Shown piece by piece: positions 25,293 through 34,587 of a stretch of DNA of 64,000 bases. The notes beneath the pieces are model-generated. The model had not been told where the DNA came from. It ran no database searches and was given only the letters and a program-made list of their open reading frames with translations. The stretch comes from Lentisphaeria bacterium (lineage in GTDB: Bacteria > Verrucomicrobiota > Lentisphaeria > Victivallales > Victivallaceae). How positions within the stretch are numbered: position 1 is the stretch's first letter; each line of letters opens with the position of its first letter. The stretch spans positions 1-64,000 of the forward strand of contig CAAGED010000047.1 of NCBI GenBank assembly GCA_900768505.1, read 5' to 3'. The position numbers were made by a program, and so were the translations under genes.

Positions 25293-26786
25293 CTATAAAA
25301 TAGGTGCTAAAAGCGAAAAAATATTGTCAATAAAAACAGTTATTTTGTCTTTCGGCAATTGGCAACACTTCACTAACACGCAATGTTCACGTTTTAAATC
25401 AAACTTCGGTTTCACCATATTGACAAAATCGCCCGGAGAAACACAAATATCCAATTCATAATTCAGTTTAAAACTGCGCATATCACAATTGCTCGACCCC
25501 ATAAAAACGTATTCCTCGTCCACCAGCATCGCCTTGATATGGGAAAATACGCCCTGACGCTCATAAACCTTAACCCCGTAATTCATCAGCATGCGGTAAA
25601 AACTCCGGGAGGCCCGCTTTACAAAAAAATGGTTATTGTTTGCCGGAACAATCACCCGCACATCCACGCTGCGAGCTGCCGCCAAGCCCAGTAATTGAAT
25701 AAAATCACTGCCCGGGACAAAATACGGAGTCTGAATCCAAATTGATTTTTTTGCATTAATCGCCGCACTCCAGAACATATTTTGCGATGCGCCGTAGTGT
25801 TCCGCCGGACCGCTGCGGATTATTCTCAACTCATTACTAGGCTTTATTTTATATCTTTTTTGATAAAAATCCAGCAGTGCCGGGTCGGCTTTTTCGCAGT
25901 TTTCACTCCAGGTTAAATAATCCGCCCGCCGTGGATTGTCTTTCAGGCAGGCATCCCAATCTCGAAAAAAAGAGTGACGCAGCCGATGTACCGCATCTCC
26001 GACAATCAGACAATGCAAATCATGAATCGCCTTACGGCGGGGAAGTTTATCCTTGCCGGCCAAGGGTGCCGGAGCATCATATTGAGTGGAATTGGCATCG
26101 GAAATATTAATTCCACCCATAAATGCAATAACATTGTCAACAATCAGCAATTTTCGGTGATTGCGGTACTGCAGGCGCCAAGGAGTGAATATGCTTAACG
26201 GCGAATAAGCCCGAATCTTCAAATTTTCCACTTTACGTCGAAAAAAACGACGGCAAACCGCCTTAAAACTGCCAAATGAATCATAAACTAAATGTACCTG
26301 CACTCCGGCGGCAGCCCGTTCTTCCAATTTTTGCAAAAAAAGCGTTCCAACCGGGTCAGCCACAATAATGAATGATTGCAATTCAATTGTCTTGACCGCA
26401 TGATCAATGGCAAAAAGCATCTCCGGGTAGGCCTTAGTGCCATCTTCCAGAAGTTTCATGGCATTGTTTTTCGAATTATCCTCCGGAAATAATTTATTCA
26501 ACGTCTCCAGCAACGGAGTTTGCAGCATTTGCGTTCCTTCAGTTCCTCCAGGAGACGAATCCTGGCAATCAATCCCGTTATCCCGGTGTGCCGACACCCT
26601 GACACCGAACACCAAATAAAGTCCCACACCCACACCTGGTGCAAATACAATCAGCAGCAGCCACAACAATGCACTGGCCGGTTCATTATAACGCGAAGAG
26701 ATAATCGAACATACTGCCCAGAACGACATCAACAATATTAAAGCCGCCCAGAAAATCCCAAATATATTTTCCAGCAAAAATTCCAT
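25293..26786 (-). CDS. cls: Cardiolipin synthase, phospholipase D type
   Basis: Joins two phosphatidylglycerol molecules into cardiolipin and glycerol at the inner membrane. The 497 residues have two N-terminal membrane helices (about 5-25 and 35-60), then two phospholipase D catalytic motifs, NHRKLLIVDN...GGINI and HIKAMLVDEEYVFMGSSN, each with His-x-Lys-x4-Asp. The arrangement is that of Cls A. GGAC precedes the ATG. It is a single transcription unit by position. Confidence 0.93.
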   Translation of the reverse strand: MEFLLENIFGIFWAALILLMSFWAVCSIISSRYNEPASALLWLLLIVFAPGVGVGLYLVFGVRVSAHRDNGIDCQDSSPGGTEGTQMLQTPLLETLNKLFPEDNSKNNAMKLLEDGTKAYPEMLFAIDHAVKTIELQSFIIVADPVGTLFLQKLEERAAAGVQVHLVYDSFGSFKAVCRRFFRRKVENLKIRAYSPLSIFTPWRLQYRNHRKLLIVDNVIAFMGGINISDANSTQYDAPAPLAGKDKLPRRKAIHDLHCLIVGDAVHRLRHSFFRDWDACLKDNPRRADYLTWSENCEKADPALLDFYQKRYKIKPSNELRIIRSGPAEHYGASQNMFWSAAINAKKSIWIQTPYFVPGSDFIQLLGLAAARSVDVRVIVPANNNHFFVKRASRSFYRMLMNYGVKVYERQGVFSHIKAMLVDEEYVFMGSSNCDMRSFKLNYELDICVSPGDFVNMVKPKFDLKREHCVLVKCCQLPKDKITVFIDNIFSLLAPIL

Positions 26787-26869
26787 TTACGTCCGATACC
26801 CCTATATCATGTTTTTACATTGATAATCAAACTTTTGAATGCTTTTCATGATCAACTGTTCATAACGAC

Positions 26870-26916
26870 AAAAAAAGCCGGAATCCAACTGACAAAAAAT
26901 CAACTGAATTACGGCT
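26870..26916 (-). terminator. Intrinsic terminator of the 58-residue protein gene
   Basis: On the minus strand an AGCCG-x-AATTCA arm pairs with the TGGATTCCGGCT arm with one mismatch and one wobble, followed by seven T residues. It lies about 22 nt after the stop codon. Confidence 0.65.
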
Positions 26917-26938
26917 GTAACCGATAAAAAAACTATCG

Positions 26939-27115
26939 TTAAATCTTGGCGGCAGACCAAATATCTTTTTTTACAAAGGCGGTCAAATCACGGCCGTCCG
27001 CGGTTTTACCCCGAAACGCATAACGCTCATTGCCGGGTTTGCCGTAAGTGACCTTTTCCACCACGTCCGCTTCAATTTTGGATTTAGTTTTTACATCATA
27101 AAATACATGCTTCAT
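26939..27115 (-). CDS. Small basic protein of unknown function (58 aa)
   Basis: I do not recognise it. The ATG at 27115 follows GGGAGG by 6 nt and opens 58 codons; the frame stays open further upstream to 27400, but that part has odd composition (many aromatic and basic residues) and no ribosome site, so I exclude it. The product begins MKHVFYDVKTKSKIEADVVE, contains YGKPGNERYAF and a GRDLTAFV strand, and looks like a compact beta-rich domain. A terminator follows, so it is monocistronic. Confidence 0.68.
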   Translation of the reverse strand: MKHVFYDVKTKSKIEADVVEKVTYGKPGNERYAFRGKTADGRDLTAFVKKDIWSAAKI

Positions 27116-27588
27116 GAAGAACCTCCCTTTGAGTTGTTTCAAAAAACGATAAATTTTATTACATAAATCGCTGACTTCTGCTGCCTCCAAAAAAACAACA
27201 TAAAAAAACGACCCGTAATTTGTTTTTTTAATTATCGCCCAATCTTGACACTTTAAATACCGCATTGGAGCAGTTTGTTCTTTCCCCATCTCAAACCGCG
27301 AAAAATGCAACTTAATGGAAAACCGATTCAACATGTCAAATTTGACCAATAATTTGCCCTTGTTTAACATATATCTGCAAAAATCAAATAAACAAATCAT
27401 TTTTGCAAAAAAATTCCACTTTTTTTCATTTTTTTTCTTTTCACGCTCTATTTCAGAGATTTTACAGCTTTTTTCGCAATACTAATCGCTTGCCGATAAA
27501 AATCAATTGAAATATGCCCATGAAACAAGAAACGTCCGGAATAACACTAATTTTTCCAGCATCACTCCAGACATTTTATTGCATCACA
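27116..27588. other. Intergenic stretch upstream of the 58-aa protein gene
   Basis: About 470 nt between nrdG and the 58-residue gene. It contains the spurious upstream extension of that gene and A/T homopolymer runs near 27400-27440. I see no other gene or clear structure. Confidence 0.5.
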
Positions 27589-28125
27589 CTAAAAAATCAG
27601 CCAGCGTTCGTCCCTGCTTAACACCGCTGTTTGTTCTGCCAATGATTCGGACAAATCCAACACTCGCTGATTGCGGCTGCCTTTGAACAATAAGTCAGGT
27701 CCGGTCTGGGCGTCAATAAACTCCCCATCCACCAGTATATCTCCAACTTTCAGAAGAGCATGAACTCCAGGATCAGAGGAATTGAACAACTCTTCAAATT
27801 TATAACCGGTATAAATCGCCAGTTCCAATCCGGCCGACTTTATTTTTGCACCCAATTTTGCCAATACCGCCGCCTGCAAAAACGGCTCGCCGCCACTGAA
27901 AGTTACTCCGCTGGTCAGCGGGTTGGACTTAATGGCGGCAAAAATTTCCTCGATGTTATACCACGACCCATTTTCGCGCAGTGGCTGGGTCTGGGGATTA
28001 TGGCAGTTCCGGCAACGCTTGTTGCAGCCTTGGACAAACAACACAAAACGCAATCCAGGCCCGTTGACAATGGAGTCATCCTCCAACCCGGCCGCATAAA
28101 TCATATCCCCACTGAATTCATCCAT
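27589..28125 (-). CDS. nrdG: Anaerobic ribonucleotide reductase activating protein
   Basis: Radical-SAM enzyme that installs the glycyl radical on NrdD. The 178 residues include the [4Fe-4S] motif CNKRCRNC (Cys34, Cys38, Cys41), then the SAM-binding region [11 protein letters not shown]. Length is typical for NrdG. It follows nrdD by 69 nt on the same strand, as in many anaerobes, and is presumably cotranscribed from the nrdD promoter. Confidence 0.95.
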   Translation of the reverse strand: MDEFSGDMIYAAGLEDDSIVNGPGLRFVLFVQGCNKRCRNCHNPQTQPLRENGSWYNIEEIFAAIKSNPLTSGVTFSGGEPFLQAAVLAKLGAKIKSAGLELAIYTGYKFEELFNSSDPGVHALLKVGDILVDGEFIDAQTGPDLLFKGSRNQRVLDLSESLAEQTAVLSRDERWLIF

Positions 28126-28194
28126 AAAAACAACCTGAACAATTTCTGCTAAAACTCATTTGCTTCATAAATAAAAAATTCAACAATACAACAC

Positions 28195-30558
28195 CTAATT
28201 CATCGGCAAATCCGGCGTGTGCGCTACACTCTTCATATGCTTTACCCGGTCATGCTCCTCGGAACGCTTGGCGTTGTTGAAACGTTCCAGCGTGCCAACC
28301 AAATAACCGGTTATACGACGAATACGCTCAAATTTAATTCCGTCTTCACCATCCTTGCGACCGCATTTCGGACACACTTCGCCAATAATACCGTTATATC
28401 CGCAAACCGGATCCCGATCCACCGGATGATTGATTGAGCCATATCCGATTCCGGCATCGTGCATTGCCCGCACCACCTGTTCAAAGGCTTCGATATTTCT
28501 GGCGGTGTCGCCATCCAGTTCCACATAAGATATATGCCCTGCATTAGTCAAGGCATGATACGGCGCCTCTTTTTTGATTTTATCAAAGGCAGAAATCTGA
28601 TAATATACCGGAACATGGAAGCTGTTGGTGTAATAATCCCGATCGGTAACTCCCGGAATCACGCCGTAACGCTCCTTATCCATTCGTACAAAACGTCCGG
28701 AAAGTCCCTCTGCCGGGGTCGCCAGCAAAGAATAATTCATTTTTGTCTGCTCGGCTAATTTATCCACAAAATTACGCATGGTCGAAACAATTTTCAACCC
28801 CTTTTCCTGCATTTCATCACTTTCTCCGTGATGATAACCGTAAAGCGCAGTTAACGTCTCCGCCAAACCGATGAAGCCAATGGAGAGCGTGCCATGTTTC
28901 AAAACCTCCCGTAATTCGTCGTTGCTCCGCAATTTTTCCGAATCCAACCACACGCCCTGCCCCATCAAAAACGGGAAATTCTTAACCTTTTTTCTGGCCT
29001 GAATCTCGAACCGGTCGGACAACTGCTTGGCAACCAGCGACATCTTCTCCTGCAGCAAAACATAAAATTTTGACTCGTCGCCCCTGGCCTCAATGGCCAG
29101 CCGGGGTAGATTTATGGAGGTAAAACTCAAATTTCCCCGTCCATTGGTAATCTCTTTACTGCGGTCATGGACATTGCCGATTACCCGGGTCCGGCATCCC
29201 ATGTAGGCAATTTGCGTCTCCGGGCGTTTCGGGTCGTAATACTGCAAATTAAAAGGTGCGTCCACAAAAGCAAAATTCGGAAACAAGCGTTTGGCGCTGA
29301 CCCGGCAAGCCAATTTGAACAAATCATAATTAGCCTCGCCCTTGTTGTAATTCACCCCTTCTTTAACCCGGAAGATGTGAATCGGAAAAATCGGTGTCTC
29401 CCCGTGCCCCAACCCAGCCTCCGTTGCCAGCAGCACATTGCGGATTACCATCCGTCCCTCCGGCGACACATCCATGCCGTAGTTGATGGAACTGAAGGGG
29501 GTTTGAGCACCGGCTCGGCTGTGCATTGTATTGAGGTTATGAATAAACGCCTCCATGGCCTGATAGGTGGCTGCATCAGTCTCTTTCGCGGTTTTAGTCA
29601 GGGCAAACTGCTGAATTTTGCCGGCATTTTCCCGTCCAAACAGCGACGTGAGTTTTTCCAGCTCGATTTTTTCGTAATCGGCATTGCCCTCAAGCTGCGG
29701 ATAGAGGCCAAATTCATTCTTGATTTCGGCAACCATTTTTTTGATTACCGTCAAATTGTCCTCATAAAGAGAACCGCAAAGAATTTCAGAAGCTTTAGCC
29801 AGGTTTACACAATACAACTTGCGGTAGGTTTTTACCACTCCCGGCGCCAGACCGTAATCAAAATTGACAATGCTCTGCCCGCCGTGCTGATCGTTCTGAT
29901 TAGACTGAATGGCAATGCAGGCCAACGCCGAATAACTCTGTATATCGTTGGGTTCCCGCAGAAAACCATGACCGGTGGAAAATCCCCCCTTGAAGAGTTT
30001 GAGTAAATCAATCTGACAGCAGGTGGTGGTCAGTGCGTAAAAGTCAAAATCGTGAATATGAATATCGCCGTTGCGATGAGCCTCGGATTGTTCACGGGTG
30101 AGCAGATATTTTTCGTAATAATCCTTAGCTCCCTCGCAACCGTATTTAAGCATGGTTCCCATGGCGGTGTCGCCGTCAATGTTGGCATTGTCCCGTTTCA
30201 TGTCGCTGTCATCGGCATCGGCGAAGGTCAATTCGTCAAAAATTTTCATCAGCGAAGTATTCATTTCCCGGGTTCTGGTTCGTCCGGCGCGATAGAGAAT
30301 GTATTTTTTTGCGGCACTCTCAAATCCGTGCCGCATCAGGGCTACTTCAACTGCGTCCTGGATCTCCTCCACCTGGGGCAGACTGGAATCTCCGACGCGG
30401 GCGCTTTCAATATCATTCTCCACCGTTGCGGCAATTTTCCGTGCCAATTCCTGAGAACCTACGCCGGCGGCCTGCATGGCCTTCCAAACGGCATCGGCGA
30501 TTTTACTTTCGTCATATTCGACCACGCGTCCATCGCGCTTGACAATGCTTTTTAACAT
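28195..30558 (-). CDS. nrdD: Anaerobic ribonucleoside-triphosphate reductase
   Basis: Class III, oxygen-sensitive reductase making deoxyribonucleotides from NTPs with a glycyl radical. The 787 residues begin with an ATP-cone allosteric domain (about 1-95), followed by the ten-stranded barrel. The C-terminal region carries a Cys cluster (CGYNG...CPKCG) and the glycyl-radical loop in RRITGYLVGT. Start: the ATG at 30558 lies 8 nt after AAGG; a GTG three codons upstream overlaps that site. A consensus promoter lies upstream. No oxygen-dependent reductase is seen in this window. Confidence 0.96.
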   Translation of the reverse strand: MLKSIVKRDGRVVEYDESKIADAVWKAMQAAGVGSQELARKIAATVENDIESARVGDSSLPQVEEIQDAVEVALMRHGFESAAKKYILYRAGRTRTREMNTSLMKIFDELTFADADDSDMKRDNANIDGDTAMGTMLKYGCEGAKDYYEKYLLTREQSEAHRNGDIHIHDFDFYALTTTCCQIDLLKLFKGGFSTGHGFLREPNDIQSYSALACIAIQSNQNDQHGGQSIVNFDYGLAPGVVKTYRKLYCVNLAKASEILCGSLYEDNLTVIKKMVAEIKNEFGLYPQLEGNADYEKIELEKLTSLFGRENAGKIQQFALTKTAKETDAATYQAMEAFIHNLNTMHSRAGAQTPFSSINYGMDVSPEGRMVIRNVLLATEAGLGHGETPIFPIHIFRVKEGVNYNKGEANYDLFKLACRVSAKRLFPNFAFVDAPFNLQYYDPKRPETQIAYMGCRTRVIGNVHDRSKEITNGRGNLSFTSINLPRLAIEARGDESKFYVLLQEKMSLVAKQLSDRFEIQARKKVKNFPFLMGQGVWLDSEKLRSNDELREVLKHGTLSIGFIGLAETLTALYGYHHGESDEMQEKGLKIVSTMRNFVDKLAEQTKMNYSLLATPAEGLSGRFVRMDKERYGVIPGVTDRDYYTNSFHVPVYYQISAFDKIKKEAPYHALTNAGHISYVELDGDTARNIEAFEQVVRAMHDAGIGYGSINHPVDRDPVCGYNGIIGEVCPKCGRKDGEDGIKFERIRRITGYLVGTLERFNNAKRSEEHDRVKHMKSVAHTPDLPMN

Positions 30559-30610
30559 TTTTGTCACCTTTTTTAGCTTAGATTATACATTATATTGTTG
30601 TTATATCCAA

Positions 30611-30639
30611 AATATACCCCAACATAACGTATTTGTCAA
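30611..30639 (-). promoter_or_regulatory. Consensus sigma-70-type promoter of nrdD
   Basis: On the minus strand a perfect TTGACA (30634-30639), 17-nt spacer and TATATT (30611-30616) precede nrdD by about 50 nt. An ACAACAATATAATGTA sequence just downstream only loosely resembles an NrdR box. Confidence 0.7.
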
Positions 30640-30731
30640 CCAACTTCCGGCAACATTTTTTACATTTTATTTTGCAAAAAAACGTATATTATTAGTGATG
30701 ATTAATTTAGGGCAAAACCCATTAGCCGCTC

Positions 30732-32231
30732 TTAAGGATTGGAACTTTTTACCTTGACCAGAAATTCATCTAACTGCTTTTTTAAACGAATGCCGCGATG
30801 ATGATTTTTTCTGGATGAGCCGATCAGCAGATTGCCAATCAGGTTATCCCCCATCATTCGGCTTTTGGTAATGCCCATGTGAGCAGCGCCGACATAATAC
30901 ACGGCGTCCCATTGCTCCGGGCTCCATATAAATGGCGAATCATCGGTCAAGCTCTGATCGAAGCGAACGCTGGAACACGAAACCTTGCCGTCACCGGCAT
31001 CCTGGGCGATAACTTTTATTTTTTTGTTTTTCACCTGCGCCAGCACGTTGGTCGGGATGGCATCTCCGGCATATATGTACAACTCCACATCCTCCGGCGG
31101 AATTGATTCAACGGCCATGATTTCCACAAACTGTCTGGCACGACTCAGGGATTTTCGCAAATGCTCCAAGGCGATTTGTCGACGTCGTTTGGGAGATTTC
31201 ACCTTGGGCATAAGTTTTTCCAGATATTTATCCTGGCCGGGGTCGGCCAGTCCCCATTGGTTGGCAATCCAAACCTCCGGGTCAAACATATCCACCTTGC
31301 GACCTTTTTCGTCAATTACCACCCCCGCGGCAGTGCGCGGCATCATCTGATAAAAAGTGGGAAATGTTCCAATAAAGACCGGCGGAATCAACGGAGCAAC
31401 CGGCACGATTTTGAGTCCGTTTATCAGCTCCAGGCAAGTGTCGAGATAACCTCCGTTCGGGGTGCCGATCATGATCAGTTTGTCCACATAACGGCTGCCG
31501 CGCCAATCCAGTCGGGGTGGGTCATTCTCCGTCATCGGCTGATCGCCGAAGCGCAGATAATATCTGGAAACCAATCCACCCATTGAGTGCCCGATAATAT
31601 CAAATTGCACATCATAATCCTTTATGCCGTACAACTCCTCATATTTTTTCTGCAGATAACGCCGTTTTGTCAAAATGAACTGATGTAATTCGGCGGCGAT
31701 TTCCGGAATATCACTGCGCCAATCGTAACAAAAGGTGAACATGGAGTAGTAGTGTTTATCTTCCGGCATTACATCGCCTTCAAAAACATATCCGCCTCGA
31801 CGTAAAATATCCAGCAAACCGTCATATCCGGGCAATTCAAATGAGATATTCAAAATATCCACCTGCGCCGTACGCATCATTTCAATGGCCTTGACATTGT
31901 CTTTAAGTCTGTTCAGCGGAAGGTCCGGCGAAATCGGCCGCGCCAGTTCAGTAAGAAAATCGTCTTCGAACATACGGGGCGAAAACTCCCCCCACAACAC
32001 CCGTCCATTATCCTGATTGAGTAATTTTGAGCCAACTAGGCCATGAACAACGATAACCGGATTACGCAACGGGGATTCGGAGCGCATTAGTTTACGGATA
32101 TTATTGGAATACAGCGTCTGAGAGGTTTCCAATTGAGATTGGTAAGACCCCTCGGCGTTGTGGCAGGCAGTAAGTGCCGACATGGCAAGCGCCAATAATC
32201 CGATTAAATATTTTGAACGGCAGCGCTTCAT
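30732..32231 (-). CDS. LCAT-like alpha/beta hydrolase lipoprotein
   Basis: A 499-residue exported lipoprotein: signal peptide with lipobox LTAC (Cys23), then an alpha/beta hydrolase fold. It shows VVHGLVGSKL near the oxyanion site, a nucleophile elbow GHSMGG, GTPNGG, and a C-terminal AAHMGI likely holding the catalytic His. The overall layout, with the DWR segment before the elbow, resembles lecithin:cholesterol acyltransferase/PDAT-like lipases. It probably acts on lipids or esters at the cell surface or periplasm. Its own promoter lies upstream. Confidence 0.84.
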   Translation of the reverse strand: MKRCRSKYLIGLLALAMSALTACHNAEGSYQSQLETSQTLYSNNIRKLMRSESPLRNPVIVVHGLVGSKLLNQDNGRVLWGEFSPRMFEDDFLTELARPISPDLPLNRLKDNVKAIEMMRTAQVDILNISFELPGYDGLLDILRRGGYVFEGDVMPEDKHYYSMFTFCYDWRSDIPEIAAELHQFILTKRRYLQKKYEELYGIKDYDVQFDIIGHSMGGLVSRYYLRFGDQPMTENDPPRLDWRGSRYVDKLIMIGTPNGGYLDTCLELINGLKIVPVAPLIPPVFIGTFPTFYQMMPRTAAGVVIDEKGRKVDMFDPEVWIANQWGLADPGQDKYLEKLMPKVKSPKRRRQIALEHLRKSLSRARQFVEIMAVESIPPEDVELYIYAGDAIPTNVLAQVKNKKIKVIAQDAGDGKVSCSSVRFDQSLTDDSPFIWSPEQWDAVYYVGAAHMGITKSRMMGDNLIGNLLIGSSRKNHHRGIRLKKQLDEFLVKVKSSNP

Positions 32232-32300
32232 ACAATCGACCCGATTCCTTTAATCAGGCAATATATAAAAAATACATTGCAAAATTGATAAAAAATACTC

Positions 32301-32330
32301 ATTATACCCTAAAAACTGGAAAAATGACAA
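32301..32330 (-). promoter_or_regulatory. Sigma-70-type promoter of the lipoprotein hydrolase gene
   Basis: Minus strand TTGTCA (32325-32330), 18-nt spacer, TATAAT (32301-32306), about 70 nt before the ATG. Confidence 0.6.
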
Positions 32331-32473
32331 TACCTCTGGCCGATAATATAGCGCATTTTCATTGACAATGCAACCGGCGAGGGAAATTTCTTGCCGAATG
32401 AAGTCAGCCAAGAAGAAAAATCTCCTCAAAAACCGGATCAACAAAGAAATATTTATTTTTTTACGGATAAAAT

Positions 32474-32501
32474 TTGATAAAGCGCTAAATGGCGTTATAA
32501 T
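32474..32501 (+). promoter_or_regulatory. Sigma-70-type promoter of the ilvE run
   Basis: TTGATA (32474-32479), 16-nt spacer and a perfect TATAAT (32496-32501), leaving a leader of roughly 105-110 nt before ilvE. Confidence 0.65.
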
Positions 32502-32574
32502 ATTTCTGTTTAATTGCGAATCGGCAATTTTTTTACACTATGTTTTTTAACACAAAATAATCAAATAATTTTTA

Positions 32575-32596
32575 TGACCGGGCGTCGGTTCGGTCA
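32575..32596 (+). other. Leader hairpin before ilvE
   Basis: TGACCG and CGGTCA form a 6-bp stem with a 10-nt loop, 19 nt before the ilvE start, in the untranslated leader. It resembles no riboswitch I know and has no T tract; it may tune translation of ilvE. Confidence 0.4.
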
Positions 32597-32615
32597 GAAG
32601 TGAGAAGGTTACCTT

Positions 32616-33626
32616 ATGAATATACAATGGGACAAGCTCGGATTTGAATTCCTTCCTGTGAAAACTAATGTCAGAGCCATTTTTGACAATGGCGTCTGGG
32701 GAGAACCGAAACTTTACGATACCTACGATGTGACCATGTCGGTGGCTGCAAATTGTCTCCATTATGGTCAGGCCATTTTTGAAGGAATGAAAGCATTTGC
32801 GCATGAAGACGGCGATGTATACATTTTCCGCCCTGACGAAAATTTTCGCCGGATGAATCAATCCACTGCCCGGTTGATGATGCCGGAGATCCCTCAGGAA
32901 CTTTTTATGAAAATGCTGCAGATGGTTATCCGTGACAATATCGAATATGTTCCTCCGTTTGGTTCCGGCGGTTCCCTTTATGTGCGCCCGGTCATGTACG
33001 GAACCAGCCCGCAAATCGGCGTTGCCTCAAGTTTGCGTTATGAATTGGTTATTCTGGTTATGCCGGTAGGAGCTTATTATAAAAACGGCATTAAACCGGT
33101 GGATTCCATGGTGGCGCTGGATTACGACCGGGCGGCACCGCGCGGCACCGGCAAAATCAAATGTGCCGGCAATTATGCCGCCAGTCTTTATCCGGCCAAA
33201 ATCTGCAAACAGAATCATTGTCAGGTTCCGCTTTTCTTCGACCCGAAATCACATGAATATATTGATGAATTCGGTACCAGTAACTTTTTCGCCATTACCA
33301 AGGACAACAAATATATCACTCCGGAGTCACCCTCAATTCTGCCCAGCATCACCAATAAATCATTGATGCAGTTGGCCAGCGACTTGGGATATGAAGTTGA
33401 ACAGCGTCCGGTACACAAGAGCGAGTTGGCCAATCTAAAAGAGGTCGGTGCCTGCGGTACGGCGGTGGTAATTACTCCGGTGGGGCGGATTTTCTGCGGC
33501 GACACGGTTTACACCTACGATACCGAGACAATCGGACCGGTTATGAAAAAATTGTATGATGAAATGACCGGCATTCAGTATGGGAAAATTGCCGATCGCC
33601 ATAACTGGTTGGTCAAGGTTTTATAA
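32616..33626 (+). CDS. ilvE: Branched-chain amino acid aminotransferase
   Basis: Class IV PLP aminotransferase catalysing the last step of valine, leucine and isoleucine synthesis with glutamate. The 336 residues include YGQAIFEGMKAFAHEDG, RPVMYGTSPQIG and the PLP-Lys segment GTGKIKCAGNYAAS, then the EFGTSNFFAI phosphate-binding region; the full length is typical. It starts a long co-directional run (panC, ribE and others), joining branched-chain amino acid and pantothenate supply, since the ilv pathway feeds ketoisovalerate to pantoate. Confidence 0.94.
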   Translation: MNIQWDKLGFEFLPVKTNVRAIFDNGVWGEPKLYDTYDVTMSVAANCLHYGQAIFEGMKAFAHEDGDVYIFRPDENFRRMNQSTARLMMPEIPQELFMKMLQMVIRDNIEYVPPFGSGGSLYVRPVMYGTSPQIGVASSLRYELVILVMPVGAYYKNGIKPVDSMVALDYDRAAPRGTGKIKCAGNYAASLYPAKICKQNHCQVPLFFDPKSHEYIDEFGTSNFFAITKDNKYITPESPSILPSITNKSLMQLASDLGYEVEQRPVHKSELANLKEVGACGTAVVITPVGRIFCGDTVYTYDTETIGPVMKKLYDEMTGIQYGKIADRHNWLVKVL

Positions 33627-33655
33627 AATATCCAATAAAGAAATTTTTTTAATCA

Positions 33656-33682
33656 CCGGGATTCCTCCCTTGTGAATCCCGG
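33656..33682 (+). other. Intergenic hairpin between ilvE and panC
   Basis: Perfect 9-bp stem CCGGGATTC / GAATCCCGG with a 9-nt loop, 29 nt after the ilvE stop. Seven T residues lie before it and none after it, so it is not a classical terminator. Confidence 0.55.
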
Positions 33683-33708
33683 CTGAAAACAAGGTTGCAT
33701 AAAAAAAA

Positions 33709-34563
33709 ATGAAAATTTTTACCAAGGCGGCGGATTTACAGGCATTTGCACTGGCGGCCAAACGTTCAAATAAAAAAATCGGTTTGGTTCCGACCATGGG
33801 TTTTCTCCATTCCGGTCACGCTTCATTGATGGATGTGGCGCACAATGAGGGCGTCGATGAATTGATTGTCTCAATATTTGTAAATCCGACTCAGTTCGGT
33901 CCCAATGAAGATCTGGATAAATATCCGCGCAGTTTTGAGAAAGATTGCGAATTATGTCAAGCCCATAAGGTTACGGCAATTTTTGCGCCGGAACCGGCGG
34001 CGATGTATGCTCCGGATCATTCGGTTTGGGTGAACGAGGAAAAGCTTTCCAAAGGGTTGTGCGGAAAAAGTCGTCCTATCCACTTTCGCGGCGTTGCCAC
34101 GGTGGTGAGCAAGCTCTTTAATTTAACGTTGCCGGATGTGGCGGTTTTCGGACAAAAGGATGCCCAGCAGGCGTTGATCATCCGGCGAATGATTCGGGAT
34201 TTGAATTTCCCGATCAAAATGATTATTGCGCCATTGATCCGCGATACGGACAATTTGGCAATGAGTAGCCGCAACCGTTATCTTTCAGCGGAGGAACGCA
34301 AACGGGCACTCTCCATAAATCGGGCGCTTTTCAAAGCCCGGGAGGATTTGGAACAATCCGGAGTCGAAATTATTGACACGGTAAAATCTGAAATTGTCAA
34401 GACCATCAGCGAGGCCGGTGGAAAAATTGATTATGTGGAAATCTTGTCCGCCGATACATTGGAAGCAGTGCAGGCAGATACCCGTGAGATATTGATTGCC
34501 GCAGCGGTTTACTTTGGAACCACCCGTTTGATTGACAATGTGTTGGTCAACATAAAACATTAA
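33709..34563 (+). CDS. panC: Pantothenate synthetase (pantoate-beta-alanine ligase)
   Basis: Joins pantoate and beta-alanine with ATP to form pantothenate, the coenzyme A precursor. Key sites are present: PTMGFLHSGHASLM (HIGH-like ATP site), the VFGQKDAQQ pantoate region and NLAMSSRN (KMSKS-like loop). The 284 residues are the usual length. No panB or panD lies in the window. A ribE gene follows after 24 nt, consistent with a cofactor group in one transcript. Confidence 0.96.
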   Translation: MKIFTKAADLQAFALAAKRSNKKIGLVPTMGFLHSGHASLMDVAHNEGVDELIVSIFVNPTQFGPNEDLDKYPRSFEKDCELCQAHKVTAIFAPEPAAMYAPDHSVWVNEEKLSKGLCGKSRPIHFRGVATVVSKLFNLTLPDVAVFGQKDAQQALIIRRMIRDLNFPIKMIIAPLIRDTDNLAMSSRNRYLSAEERKRALSINRALFKAREDLEQSGVEIIDTVKSEIVKTISEAGGKIDYVEILSADTLEAVQADTREILIAAAVYFGTTRLIDNVLVNIKH

Positions 34564-34587
34564 TGCAAATAAATTTCCGGGGAGTAT

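Larger units (their letters stand above)
32232..32615. other. Divergent intergenic region between lipoprotein hydrolase and ilvE
   Basis: This 384-nt region carries a promoter for each flanking gene and a leader hairpin before ilvE. I see no ORF worth calling in it. Confidence 0.65.

Noticed and set aside
27116..27400. N-terminal extension of the 58-residue protein to 153 residues
   Set aside because: No ribosome site, unusual composition, and a strong GGGAGG directly before the internal ATG.
29167..30006. A 279-codon plus-strand ORF opposite nrdD
   Set aside because: Antisense shadow of conserved nrdD with no recognisable protein features.
30580..30600. NrdR box near the nrdD promoter
   Set aside because: The match to the palindromic consensus is poor and the expected second box at fixed spacing is absent.
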